A DNA stretch of 36,485 nucleotides, taken from positions 1-36,485 of the forward strand of contig JBKEAR010000024.1 in the NCBI GenBank assembly GCA_047972425.1, written 5' to 3'. The notes under the pieces were generated by a model. The model worked only from the letters and a program-made list of their open reading frames with translations. It ran no database searches and had not been told where the DNA came from. The stretch comes from JBKEAR01 sp047972425 (lineage in GTDB: Bacteria > Pseudomonadota > Alphaproteobacteria > JBKEAR01). Numbering within the stretch: the stretch's first letter is position 1; each line of letters opens with the position of its first letter. The position numbers and the translations under genes were made by a program. This document shows positions 1-8,292 of the stretch, one piece after another.

Positions 1-1
1 G

Positions 2-376
2 CATTATGAGGAGATTGGGTTGATCTCTAAACCCGAGCGTACAAACTCTAACCGGCGGGTATATAGCGAGGCACAGCTTAAGGAGTTGCAGTTCATTCGC
101 CATGGGCGCTCCATGGGATTTTCAATCGAAGATATTAAGAATCTCATCGCCCTAAAAAAACAGCCCGATCATAATCAGCAAGCCCATGATATTGCCGAGC
201 GCCATTTGCATGCGGTAAATGAACGCATAGCCGAGCTTAAAAAGTTACAACTAACTTTACGGAAAATCATTCATCAATGCGAGGCCACACCCAATAGCGA
301 ACCTTGCCCGATAATCCATTTGCTCGATGACCATGGCGATGAGCAATGCCATCATCACCAACCCTCGCCTTTGTAG
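2..376 (+). CDS. MerR-family metal-responsive regulator, 5'-truncated
   Basis: The reading frame is open from the left edge (HYEEIGLISKPERTNSNRRVY), which matches the end of the winged-helix DNA-binding domain of MerR regulators, so the true start lies outside the window. A TTG at 20 is the first possible start inside it but would cut the domain. The rest is the long dimerisation helix followed by a metal-loop-like C-terminus, with two Cys separated by eight residues (CEATPNSEPCPII), as in CueR, HmrR and ZntR relatives. Aligned by eye, the position that is Ser in CueR and Cys in ZntR falls on Asn, so the metal cannot be called. The tail is His-rich (CHHHQ). Known members twist target promoters on metal binding. 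No efflux pump is visible on this side. The stop is 9 bp from the end of the convergent next gene. Confidence 0.85.
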   Translation, partial: HYEEIGLISKPERTNSNRRVYSEAQLKELQFIRHGRSMGFSIEDIKNLIALKKQPDHNQQAHDIAERHLHAVNERIAELKKLQLTLRKIIHQCEATPNSEPCPIIHLLDDHGDEQCHHHQPSPL

Positions 377-385
377 TATACAAAA

Positions 386-1663
386 TTATCCTATATTTAT
401 AGGTTGTTTCTTTTCACTATAACTGACAGTATTATAATTAAATAAAGTAATTTTTTTATTTGGAAAGAGTTCTTTCATTTTTTTATAATCACTGGTTATA
501 TTTTCCCCATCATTCGAAATATATATATTATCAATCATACTTTTGTTTATTTGTTCGAAAATGTGGTTATCATTTTCTGCCATTGAGCTACCAAAAATTA
601 CTAATGATCCATTAAGCGTACTTAATTTACCATAACAATGACGCAAATAGCTATTTTCTTGAATGCTATCTATTTTTTCTTTACTTGTTCCAGAAAAAAC
701 ACAAACGATTTCTTTTTCTTCAGAGTTAATAGTATCCTCTAATTTCTGATAAAGTGCTTTATTTTTTTCTTGAGTAATCTTATATATTTGTGATCTATTT
801 TTTTCATATATATGAAAAGCGCCATGTAAGAAAAAGATATTTTGTAATGAATGCAGTATTGGGTTAAACTCTTCTGATAAAAATCCATCATTAATATTAT
901 TAATTCTGTTATTTCCTTTCTCTTTTTCCCAAATATAATCACAAACTCGTTTGATATCTTTGGTTTTCCACTTTTTATCTTTGAAGTGCTCAGTTATTGA
1001 AGCTTCAAAAGCACTTTTTGTCATCTTAGACATATCTCTTTTAGAAGGATTATCATTCCCAACACTAATCCAGTTTGTACCAGATTTACGTAACTCCTGT
1101 ATGTCAGAATATATATAGTTTTGGTATTTATTTAATTCATCTTGGATAAATGAATATGAGTTAAGAAAAGAAATAGCCTGATTTTCTAGCTTATTTTCTT
1201 TGTATTTCATCAATATTAAGTATAGGAAAGGATCATAATTTAATGTAAAGTAGCTATTAAAATTTTTAAAGAGTAGATAAATTCCTTCATCTTTCTTTTC
1301 TTGATAAATAGTTTTTATTTCATTCTTTACTATAGAATAAGTTGCCTTCATAAAATCGAGTTTAATTTTTGTTTCGATAAATTGGGATAAAAAAGTATTT
1401 ATTTTTTTATCTTGGACATTAGATGCCTCTTCAATTTTTTTTATTAAAATTTCAATATCATAATAATTTTTTTTCGCATCATCTTCTAACATTGAATAAT
1501 CACTATAGATATTTTTCATTTCATTAAATATATTTTCATATGTAGTTTTTACTCCCAATGAAGCATTAAAACCATTCCCTAATAATAAATGGCAATCGGT
1601 CTCACTATTTTTCAACTCTAAAAGCATTGTTGAATAATCTATAATTTGAGTTTGTTCAGTCAT
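386..1663 (-). CDS. SIR2/AbiH-like (DUF4917-type) protein, candidate antiphage effector
   Basis: The 425-residue protein has a glycine-rich nucleotide-binding start (LLLGNGFN, 26-33), an N-Y-D motif (142-144, FTLNYDPFLY), an LHG motif (279-281, FFLHGAFHIY) and a late GSS/END..H segment (358-367). This order matches SIR2-like NAD-binding proteins and the DUF4917 and AbiH families, several relatives of which act in phage defence through NAD+ depletion or abortive infection. No second domain, membrane segment or signal peptide is seen. The DNA is much richer in A+T and in homopolymer runs than flanking genes, which suggests acquisition. It is a lone gene between a MerR regulator and ttcA. A good Shine-Dalgarno (AGGAAA, 7 nt spacing) supports the ATG at 1663. 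The family call is fairly firm; the defence role is inference. Confidence 0.75.
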   Translation of the reverse strand: MTEQTQIIDYSTMLLELKNSETDCHLLLGNGFNASLGVKTTYENIFNEMKNIYSDYSMLEDDAKKNYYDIEILIKKIEEASNVQDKKINTFLSQFIETKIKLDFMKATYSIVKNEIKTIYQEKKDEGIYLLFKNFNSYFTLNYDPFLYLILMKYKENKLENQAISFLNSYSFIQDELNKYQNYIYSDIQELRKSGTNWISVGNDNPSKRDMSKMTKSAFEASITEHFKDKKWKTKDIKRVCDYIWEKEKGNNRINNINDGFLSEEFNPILHSLQNIFFLHGAFHIYEKNRSQIYKITQEKNKALYQKLEDTINSEEKEIVCVFSGTSKEKIDSIQENSYLRHCYGKLSTLNGSLVIFGSSMAENDNHIFEQINKSMIDNIYISNDGENITSDYKKMKELFPNKKITLFNYNTVSYSEKKQPINIG

Positions 1664-1727
1664 ATATTTCTTTCCTAGTAATATGAGGGAATATTAAATT
1701 TAAACATATTTCTCCCCAATAAATAGT

Positions 1728-1756
1728 ATAATACTTCAAAGCAATCAATGAAACAA
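1728..1756 (-). promoter_or_regulatory. Predicted sigma-70-type promoter of the SIR2-like gene
   Basis: On the minus strand, TTGTTT (plus-strand 1751-1756) and TATTAT (1728-1733) are separated by 17 bp. Transcription would begin near 1721 and leave a leader of about 57 nt before the ATG at 1663. Found by eye only, and AT-rich DNA gives chance matches. Confidence 0.45.
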
Positions 1757-1877
1757 GCTTTTGAAATATATTAAGCTTACGCATAAATTTTATACTATAG
1801 AATTTTTTGTCATTGATTGTAGTAATGTTTTTTTTGTATCTAGCACTACATGAATCAACATACTCATGACAATAGGC

Positions 1878-1906
1878 TTGACCATTTTAATGGGCTGCAT
1901 TAAAAG
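1878..1906 (+). promoter_or_regulatory. Predicted promoter of ttcA
   Basis: TTGACC (1878-1883) and TAAAAG (1901-1906) are spaced 17 bp apart, with expected initiation about 20 nt before the ttcA ATG. An AAGGA Shine-Dalgarno sits at 1922-1926. Confidence 0.4.
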
Positions 1907-1933
1907 AATAAGGCGAATAATAAGGATATTTAT

Positions 1934-2851
1934 ATGGATTTTGATGAGATTATAAAGCCCTCGGTACCGTTATTTACCCCTGCTAAAGATGATGATAATG
2001 AGGTGGATGCGGAAAGCAACCAGCCATCAAAAACGCAAAAGCGGCGCGCCAACATGCTTACCCAAGCCTTACGCCGCAAAACCGGCCAAGCGATTATGGA
2101 TTATAACATGATTGAAGAGGGTGATAAGGTTATGGTGTGCCTATCGGGCGGAAAAGATAGTTATACATTGCTGGATATTTTAGAGAAATTACGCCGATCC
2201 GCCCCTATCAACTTTACCATAACTGCCGTGAATTTAGACCAAAAACAGCCGGGATTCCCCGAAGATATATTACCCGATTATTTGGCTGCACAAGGTTATG
2301 ATTATCATATTATTGAAGAAGACACATATTCCATTGTTAAAGATAAAATCCCCGAAGGTAAAACCACTTGCTCCTTATGTTCCCGCTTGCGCCGTGGTAT
2401 ATTATATAGCTATGCCATTAAACATGGCTTTACCAAAATTGCCTTAGGCCATCACCGTGATGATTTAATAGAAACTTTATTTTTAAATATGTTCCATGGG
2501 GGTAAAATCGGTACGATGCCGCCAAAGCTGCTTTCGGACGATGGGCAATCTATTGTGATACGCCCCTTGGTTTATTGTAAGGAAAAAGATATTGAAAAAT
2601 ATGCTGAGCTGCAAAAATTCCCGATAATTCCGTGTAACTTATGTGGCAGCCAAGAGAATTTACAACGCAAAATGATTAAACATATGTTGCATGAATGGCA
2701 AGCTATGTATCCGCAACGGATTGAAAGCATTTTTGCTGCGATGCAAAATATATCGCCCAGCCATATGTTGGATCAGAATATTTTTGACCATAAAAAACTC
2801 GGTGCAAAGCAACAGCCCCGCACCGATTGGTTAGTTCCTAATAAGGATTAA
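1934..2851 (+). CDS. ttcA: tRNA 2-thiocytidine(32) synthetase TtcA
   Basis: TtcA thiolates cytidine 32 of certain tRNAs using ATP, a sulfur donor and a [4Fe-4S] cluster. The 305-residue protein shows the PP-loop SGGKDS (71-76), the CSLC pair (C146, C149) followed by SRLRRG, the LGHHRDD segment near 171, and a second CNLC pair (C234, C237), all typical of the family and in the usual order. The N-terminal 35 residues are a polar, acidic extension before the conserved core begins near the KRRANMLTQALRRK stretch. The ATG is preceded by AAGGA at 7 nt. The gene stands alone and ends only 8 bp from the convergent GH65 fusion gene, with no hairpin between them. Confidence 0.95.
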   Translation: MDFDEIIKPSVPLFTPAKDDDNEVDAESNQPSKTQKRRANMLTQALRRKTGQAIMDYNMIEEGDKVMVCLSGGKDSYTLLDILEKLRRSAPINFTITAVNLDQKQPGFPEDILPDYLAAQGYDYHIIEEDTYSIVKDKIPEGKTTCSLCSRLRRGILYSYAIKHGFTKIALGHHRDDLIETLFLNMFHGGKIGTMPPKLLSDDGQSIVIRPLVYCKEKDIEKYAELQKFPIIPCNLCGSQENLQRKMIKHMLHEWQAMYPQRIESIFAAMQNISPSHMLDQNIFDHKKLGAKQQPRTDWLVPNKD

Positions 2852-2859
2852 TTATTTCA

Positions 2860-5760
2860 TCAATTCTGTTGGTATTTTTTAAACTCTACCCTTAGGTCGG
2901 CTAAATTGAGCAAGCTCGTATCGGCAATTGTCCAATAGCCTTCTTTGGCGGCATCGCCGATACCCACCGACATCATACCGCCCGCTAAAGTAATGGCATC
3001 AATGCCCGCAGCGGCATCCTCCACACCCACACAATTTTTATAATGCACGCCCAATTGTTCGGCAGCACTTAAGAAAATTTCGGGGTCGGGTTTGTTCTTT
3101 TTAAGGGAAGGCACATCGACAATTAGCGCAAAATATTCGGTTAAACCCAATTGCTCTAAAATGCGGGGTGCATTGCGCGAGGCTGATGCTAAAGCCGCAT
3201 GGATATCGGCATCTTTTAAATCTTTTAAAAATTGTGCAATGCCCGGTAAAATATCTTTGGGCGAAATATCATTGAGCAATTCGGTATAGATATTGTTTTT
3301 TTCTTCCATCAAACGCTCAATTTCATCGTCAGGCAAGCTTGTATTGTTATGCTCCAAAATCGTCTCAAGCGAGCGGCGGCGTGTAACGCCCCGTAAATTT
3401 TCATTCACTTCTCTATCAAAGTTTAAACCCATATTATCGCTCATTTGCTTCCATGCTTGGTAATGAAGCTCGGCGGTATCGGTCACTACTCCATCGAGGT
3501 CAAAAATAACGGCTTTGAGTTCAAATGCGGTGGGTTTTGCAATGGGCTGGTTATTGCTTAAAATAATCTCTTCGCCATAATGGGTGAGGGTAAGCGATAT
3601 GCCTTCTACCAATGTATAAACAGTTTCTTGTTTATTCATCACTATTTGGAGCATGCAACCGCTCAGTTTAAGTTTAAAGCTCAGTGATTGCCATGGTTTG
3701 GGTAAATTGGGCGCAAAATGATAAGTGCCGTCTATATTGCGAAAACCGCCAAAACCTTGGATAACCGCCAACCATGTGCCGGCCATACAAGCGGTATGGA
3801 TACCGTTACCCACATTATCGTGTAAGTCATCTAAATCCATACGGGCGGTTTGGTTAAAATAGCTGAGTGCAAGCTCGGGCATATTAAGCTCGCTTGCCAT
3901 AATGGATTGTACCGATGGCGCTAAGGAGCTATCGCCCGTGCATAGGCCGTCGTAATAATAAAAGTTACGGCGTTTATCGGCATAGGTGAAATATTGCCCT
4001 TGGAATAAGTTAGCCAACACGGCATCAGGCTGTTTAAGCACCTGATAGCGATAAATATTAAGCGGGTGATAATGGAGCAAAAGCGGATAATTCTCTTTGG
4101 GGGTATTCTGAAAATCCCAAACTTCTTTATCCAAAAAGCTATCATCTTGTTTATGGATAGCGAGTTCATCGCAATAGGGGATATACATGGCGTCTGATGC
4201 TTTTTGCCAAAGCTTCGCTTCGTCATCATCTTTTAAGCTGGCGACATATTTAAGGGAATCTTTCACCATAATATTGGTATACATATTGTTATTCACAATA
4301 GCCGTATATTCATCGGGCCCTGTTACGCCATTAATAACAAATTTCCCTTTGCGGTTAAAATAACCGAGGGACATAAAAAAGCGGGCAATCTCAAAGAGTA
4401 TTTCTTTGCCTATATCTTCTAAAAATTGGGTATCACCTGTGGTTTGCACATATTGTTTAATGGCCAAAGCGATATCGGCATTGATATGATATTGGGCAGT
4501 ACCGGCAGGGAAAAATGCCGAGCATTCCTCACCATTAATGGTACGCCACGGGTAAAGTGCACCCTTATGGCTAAGCAATTGGGCACGGGCACGGGCGTTA
4601 TCTAACGTGTTATAGCGGTATGTGAGCATGGCTTTTGCGATTTCGGGCTGGCTATAAATAAAATGGGGTACAACATAGCTATCGGCATCCCAAAAATAAT
4701 GACCCTCATAACCATCGGAGCTTAAACCTTTGGCGGCAATGGAGCGTTTGCCATCATGGCCGGCAGATTGCAATAATGCAAAAGCATTGTATCGCAAGCC
4801 TTGTTGTAAGGCATCATTGCCATTAAGTTCAATATCGGCATCTTGCCAAAAGGAATCTAAATAAGATTCTTGTACTTTTATCAGCAAATGTTTGCCAAGT
4901 TGCTCTATATTATTTAAAGCAGTTTGGGCTTCATCTTCTAAATTATTAATTTCGGCCTCTATGTTGGTGGTATAGCTAAAAAACTTTGTAACTTCATAAG
5001 GTTCGGCTGTTGTTGCATTAAAGGTGAAATATAGCCCGGTATCTTTGGCTTGGCTTTCGCTAAAGCTGGGTGCGCTACATTTATGACCGATAGCTGCCGC
5101 AAAATGCATGTTGGAGTTGGTTGTATTTTGTGAAAATAAACCCTTTTCTCCATCAACTTCAGATTTTTTGGTATGCCAAATATTATGATTAAAAGCCTCG
5201 GCCTTGCGCGGGTCGTGATCATGCTGTTTGATAATGTTATTCATATGAAGTGCAGAAATTACCTGAATTTGCACCTCTGCATCATCATGCGGTGTGACTA
5301 TAAGTGATGCAAAACCGCTATTAAGGTAAGAAAATGAAAGTAAATGCTCAAATTCTACGGTAACTTTTTTACCATTGGTTAAATGCCAAATGAAAGAACG
5401 CTTTAAAATAGCATCTTTAAAATGTAATATCCGTTCATATTGGCTAAATTCAATGATATTTAAATCAAGCCGTTCGCCATCGACCTCTAAATGAAAGATG
5501 ATTGGGCTGGCAAGGGGCAGCATGGTTTGTTTGTTCTCGGGGTAGCCATAGGCTTTTTCGCCGTAAGTATAAGGTGAGCTTTCAAAAAAACCGTTGACAT
5601 ATAATGGGGTATTACCATCCTCGGAAAAACCACCGGGCAAGCCCAAATTGCCATTGCCAACAAAAAATAATGAGGCATGCTGGTTTTTACGCTCAGCATC
5701 GTAATTATCTTCGATAATTGACCAGTTATCTACCTTGAGACTACGCTTAATTGCTACCAT
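2860..5760 (-). CDS. GH65 glycoside phosphorylase fused to beta-phosphoglucomutase
   Basis: This is a bifunctional 966-residue protein. Residues 1 to about 740 are a full glycoside hydrolase family 65 enzyme: N-terminal beta domain, then an alpha-barrel carrying the sugar-site segment GHYFWDAD (353-360), the general acid Glu484 in GPDEY (481-485) and a phosphate-site-like stretch GNGIHTACMAGTW (651-663). GH65 enzymes split alpha-glucosides such as maltose, trehalose, kojibiose, nigerose or glucosylglycerol with inorganic phosphate, giving beta-glucose 1-phosphate. Residues about 748-966 are a HAD-fold beta-phosphoglucomutase: FDLDGVVTD (753-761), RGVTRRRSLE, SASRNA (859-864), KKNKPDPE and VEDAAAG (913-919), which would turn that product into glucose 6-phosphate. 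No signal peptide, so cytoplasmic. AAGGTG precedes the ATG. It diverges from the ABC importer at 6036, which probably feeds it. The exact glucoside cannot be read from sequence. Confidence 0.93.
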   Translation of the reverse strand: MVAIKRSLKVDNWSIIEDNYDAERKNQHASLFFVGNGNLGLPGGFSEDGNTPLYVNGFFESSPYTYGEKAYGYPENKQTMLPLASPIIFHLEVDGERLDLNIIEFSQYERILHFKDAILKRSFIWHLTNGKKVTVEFEHLLSFSYLNSGFASLIVTPHDDAEVQIQVISALHMNNIIKQHDHDPRKAEAFNHNIWHTKKSEVDGEKGLFSQNTTNSNMHFAAAIGHKCSAPSFSESQAKDTGLYFTFNATTAEPYEVTKFFSYTTNIEAEINNLEDEAQTALNNIEQLGKHLLIKVQESYLDSFWQDADIELNGNDALQQGLRYNAFALLQSAGHDGKRSIAAKGLSSDGYEGHYFWDADSYVVPHFIYSQPEIAKAMLTYRYNTLDNARARAQLLSHKGALYPWRTINGEECSAFFPAGTAQYHINADIALAIKQYVQTTGDTQFLEDIGKEILFEIARFFMSLGYFNRKGKFVINGVTGPDEYTAIVNNNMYTNIMVKDSLKYVASLKDDDEAKLWQKASDAMYIPYCDELAIHKQDDSFLDKEVWDFQNTPKENYPLLLHYHPLNIYRYQVLKQPDAVLANLFQGQYFTYADKRRNFYYYDGLCTGDSSLAPSVQSIMASELNMPELALSYFNQTARMDLDDLHDNVGNGIHTACMAGTWLAVIQGFGGFRNIDGTYHFAPNLPKPWQSLSFKLKLSGCMLQIVMNKQETVYTLVEGISLTLTHYGEEIILSNNQPIAKPTAFELKAVIFDLDGVVTDTAELHYQAWKQMSDNMGLNFDREVNENLRGVTRRRSLETILEHNNTSLPDDEIERLMEEKNNIYTELLNDISPKDILPGIAQFLKDLKDADIHAALASASRNAPRILEQLGLTEYFALIVDVPSLKKNKPDPEIFLSAAEQLGVHYKNCVGVEDAAAGIDAITLAGGMMSVGIGDAAKEGYWTIADTSLLNLADLRVEFKKYQQN

Positions 5761-5833
5761 TTTTCACCTTAAAATTTAAAAATTTAATATTTCTCTTATA
5801 GCATAAATTTAAAGCCATGCAATAGAGATATAT

Positions 5834-5861
5834 AGTATAATTTAAAACTATAGCTTTACAA
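5834..5861 (-). promoter_or_regulatory. Predicted promoter of the GH65-betaPGM gene
   Basis: On the minus strand TTGTAA (plus-strand 5856-5861) and TATACT (5834-5839) are spaced 16 bp apart. Initiation would be near 5827, about 65 nt before the ATG. Confidence 0.42.
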
Positions 5862-5896
5862 TTTTAGCGTAATAAAAAATATTATAAAATGTTGGT

Positions 5897-5925
5897 TTGA
5901 CATTTAACGAGATTAATTGTATCAA
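5897..5925 (+). promoter_or_regulatory. Predicted promoter of the ugpBAEC-like operon
   Basis: A consensus TTGACA (5897-5902), 17-bp spacer and TATCAA (5920-5925). It implies a leader of roughly 100 nt before ugpB. It lies back to back with the promoter of the divergent GH65 gene, so one regulator could act on both. Confidence 0.5.
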
Positions 5926-5965
5926 AATACATGTTACATATTTAAGGATAGATGGTTAAGTTAAT

Positions 5966-5998
5966 TTGCATATAAAATAATAAAAATAAGATATGCAA
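5966..5998. promoter_or_regulatory. Inverted repeat in the ugpB leader
   Basis: TTGCATAT (5966-5973) and ATATGCAA (5991-5998) form perfect 8-bp arms around 17 AT-rich bases, inside the predicted untranslated leader of ugpB. It could be a two-site operator or a weak RNA hairpin. No known operator consensus was recognised. Confidence 0.35.
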
Positions 5999-6035
5999 TT
6001 TTGGTTAACATAATCGACAATAAGGGAGAACAAAC

Positions 6036-7331
6036 ATGTCGAAATCTATTATATCTACCGTAACCTTAACATCTTTTTTAGTGTTTGCGGCTTCGGCCGA
6101 AACGAATATAACATGGTGGCACGCCATGGCGGGTGTTCATGCCGATGCCATTAATACCATTGCCCAAGAATTTAATGATGCACAAGATATGTGCAAACTT
6201 GAAGTTGTTAATAAAGGCACTTACGAAGATAACATGACCGCCACTATTGCGGCTTTTCGTGCGGGTGAAGCCCCCAATATTACACAAATTTATGATGCCG
6301 GCTCGGCCACTATTATTGGTGCTAAAGGTGCAACAGCAGCTGTAGAAGATTTATTTGCAGATGCGGGTGTGGCTTTTGACCGTAATGATTATATTACAGG
6401 TGTGCGTTCTTTTTATGCCGATAGCGAAGGCAAAATGATTGGTATGCCGTTTAATTCATCGACCCCGATTATGTATTTTAATCAGGATATATTAGATAAA
6501 GCCGGTGTTACCCCACCCGCCACTTGGGAAGAGTTCGAAGAAATTGCACCTAAAATCAAAGAGGCCGGGTTTGTGCCACTCGCGCAATCGCACACACCTT
6601 GGGTTTTTGTAGAAAACTTCATGAGCCGCAATAACCAGCAATTTGCTACGAATAAAAACGGTTACGATGGCGCACAAGGCACAAAAATCTTAACCGATAA
6701 CCCCGAATTAATCATGCATTGGAGCAAAGTTAAAGATTGGTCGGATAACGGCTTGTATCAATATTACGGTGCCGGTTGGGGCGATAACCAAACACCATTC
6801 GAGCAAGGAAAAGTGGCTTTTTGGCTCGGCTCATCTGGTTCATTTGGTGGGTTACAATCGGTTGATGGCTTAAACTTCTCGGCCACATATCTACCTTATT
6901 GGGCGTCGATTGAAAACGGTAATAAAGGTACCTATATTGGTGGTGGTGCTTTATTTGCACTCTCTGGCAAATCCAAAGAAGAAAATGATTGTACCGTTAA
7001 ATTTTTTGAACATTTAGCCCAGCCCGAAACCCAATATTATTGGCATAAAACAACAGGTTATGTGCCCGTAACTAATGCCGCATACGAGCTTGCTAAGGCT
7101 GATGGTCATTATGATCGTTTTCCGGCTGCAGAGATTGGTGTTTTACAGCTTAATTTAGAACCCGGTGATTACAATGGCTATCGTATGGGGTTTTATCCAC
7201 AAATTCGTGAAGTGATTTATCAAAAGTTTGAAGATGTAATCAACGGCAAAGAAGATGCCGAATCTGCTCTTAAAGATGTTGAAAAAGAAGGCAATAAACT
7301 TTTAGATCGGTTTTCAAAAACAGTCCGTTAA
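6036..7331 (+). CDS. ugpB: UgpB-type ABC transporter substrate-binding protein
   Basis: The 431-residue periplasmic protein begins with a signal peptide (hydrophobic 8-20, likely cut after ASA at 21). It resembles UgpB, the sn-glycerol-3-phosphate binding protein: WWHAMAG at the mature N-terminus, GTYEDN (61-66), PFNSSTPIMYFNQ (138-150), SSGSFGG, GGGAL, HKTTGYVPVT and a late YRMGFYPQIR. Several of these line up with ligand-contact regions of UgpB. The expected ligand is glycerol 3-phosphate or a glycerophosphodiester. However, no ugpQ phosphodiesterase is present and the divergent gene handles an alpha-glucoside, so a glycosylated glycerol or disaccharide is a real alternative. It is first in the operon ugpB-ugpA-ugpE-ugpC. 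A perfect palindrome follows the stop. Confidence 0.85.
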   Translation: MSKSIISTVTLTSFLVFAASAETNITWWHAMAGVHADAINTIAQEFNDAQDMCKLEVVNKGTYEDNMTATIAAFRAGEAPNITQIYDAGSATIIGAKGATAAVEDLFADAGVAFDRNDYITGVRSFYADSEGKMIGMPFNSSTPIMYFNQDILDKAGVTPPATWEEFEEIAPKIKEAGFVPLAQSHTPWVFVENFMSRNNQQFATNKNGYDGAQGTKILTDNPELIMHWSKVKDWSDNGLYQYYGAGWGDNQTPFEQGKVAFWLGSSGSFGGLQSVDGLNFSATYLPYWASIENGNKGTYIGGGALFALSGKSKEENDCTVKFFEHLAQPETQYYWHKTTGYVPVTNAAYELAKADGHYDRFPAAEIGVLQLNLEPGDYNGYRMGFYPQIREVIYQKFEDVINGKEDAESALKDVEKEGNKLLDRFSKTVR

Positions 7332-7344
7332 GCATAAAATAAAT

Positions 7345-7370
7345 AAAGCGACCTTAATTAAGGTCGCTTT
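7345..7370. terminator. 26-bp perfect palindrome between ugpB and ugpA
   Basis: The arms AAAGCGACCTTAA and TTAAGGTCGCTTT meet without a loop in the DNA; in RNA the central bases would form the loop. It lies 13 nt after the ugpB stop. Only three T follow, so it looks like a partial terminator or mRNA-stabilising stem, as between binding-protein and permease genes in other ABC operons, where it lets the binding protein be made in excess. Confidence 0.7.
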
Positions 7371-7394
7371 ACTATTTAAGAATAGAGAGATTTT

Positions 7395-8273
7395 ATGAAA
7401 CAAGTTCAATTTACAAATACGCCATTACCTTTTTTGCTTTTAGCGCCGCAAGTCATTATTGTAAGTATTTTCTTTTTTTGGCCGGCATTTTGGGCATTAT
7501 GGAAGAGTTTATTTGTAGAAGACCCATTTATGGGCAATGCCATATTTACCGGCTTAGATAATTTTATGATGCTATTTGAAGACTCAAGCTATTGGGGTAC
7601 TTTTGCTTATACATTATTATTTTCGCTTATTGTTTCTTTAGGCGCACTTTCGGTGGCAATGGTATTGGCGGTTAATGCTAATGCAATTATGCATCGGCAG
7701 GCACGCAATGGTTATCGCTCGCTCATTATGTGGATATATGCCGTTGCACCCGCATTAGCCGGTTTTGTTGGGGCATCGGTATTTAACCAGCATTTTGGTA
7801 CATTTACCCATATGCTGCAAAATATGGGTATCGATTTTAATATCGCCCAAAATGGCACCCATGCTTCTATAGCAATTATATTGATGAGCATATGGAAGCA
7901 AGTTTCGGTAAATTTTATATTCCTTTTGGCTGGGTTACAAAATATCCCCAATTCGGTCAAAGAGGCATCTTCGCTGGATTGCCGCTCACCCATGCGGCGG
8001 TTTTGGACAATTACTTTCCCACTACTTGCGCCCACCAACTTCTTTTTACTGGTCATTAATACCACTTATGCCTTTTTTGAAACATTTGGTGTGATTGATC
8101 TTATGACCTTCCGTGGTTTCCCCGGTGGAAAGACTTTGGTTTATGAAGCCTATAAAGCTTACCGCGACCAAGATTACGGTGGCTCGGCCGCCCAATGTGT
8201 GGTGCTGATGATTGTGGTTTTTTTGCTCACCTTCATTCAGTTTCGCTTCATTGAGCGTAAAATCCATTATTAA
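7395..8273 (+). CDS. ugpA: ABC transporter permease, UgpA type
   Basis: The 292-residue inner-membrane protein is a MalF/UgpA-class permease with about six hydrophobic segments, the first near residues 14-34. It carries the cytoplasmic coupling (EAA) loop VKEASSLDCRSPMRRFWTITFPLL, where the usual Gly after Asp is Cys. It pairs with UgpE to form the channel used by the UgpB-bound ligand. The ATG follows an AGAGAGA stretch. It is separated from ugpB by the 26-bp palindrome and ends 19 nt before ugpE. Confidence 0.87.
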   Translation: MKQVQFTNTPLPFLLLAPQVIIVSIFFFWPAFWALWKSLFVEDPFMGNAIFTGLDNFMMLFEDSSYWGTFAYTLLFSLIVSLGALSVAMVLAVNANAIMHRQARNGYRSLIMWIYAVAPALAGFVGASVFNQHFGTFTHMLQNMGIDFNIAQNGTHASIAIILMSIWKQVSVNFIFLLAGLQNIPNSVKEASSLDCRSPMRRFWTITFPLLAPTNFFLLVINTTYAFFETFGVIDLMTFRGFPGGKTLVYEAYKAYRDQDYGGSAAQCVVLMIVVFLLTFIQFRFIERKIHY

Positions 8274-8274
8274 A

Positions 8275-8283
8275 GGGGGGGGG
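8275..8283 (+). repeat. G9 homopolymer at the ugpE ribosome-binding site
   Basis: Nine consecutive G lie between the ugpA stop (8271-8273) and the ugpE ATG (8293), where the Shine-Dalgarno should be. The tract is outside both coding frames, so slippage would change SD length and spacing rather than reading frame. It could also be a sequencing or assembly uncertainty. Confidence 0.8.
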
Positions 8284-8292
8284 AATAGTATA

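Noticed and set aside
8212..8292. Longer N-terminus for ugpE starting inside ugpA
   Set aside because: The added 27 residues overlap ugpA out of frame and precede a normal permease N-terminus; the ATG at 8293 has the G-rich Shine-Dalgarno.
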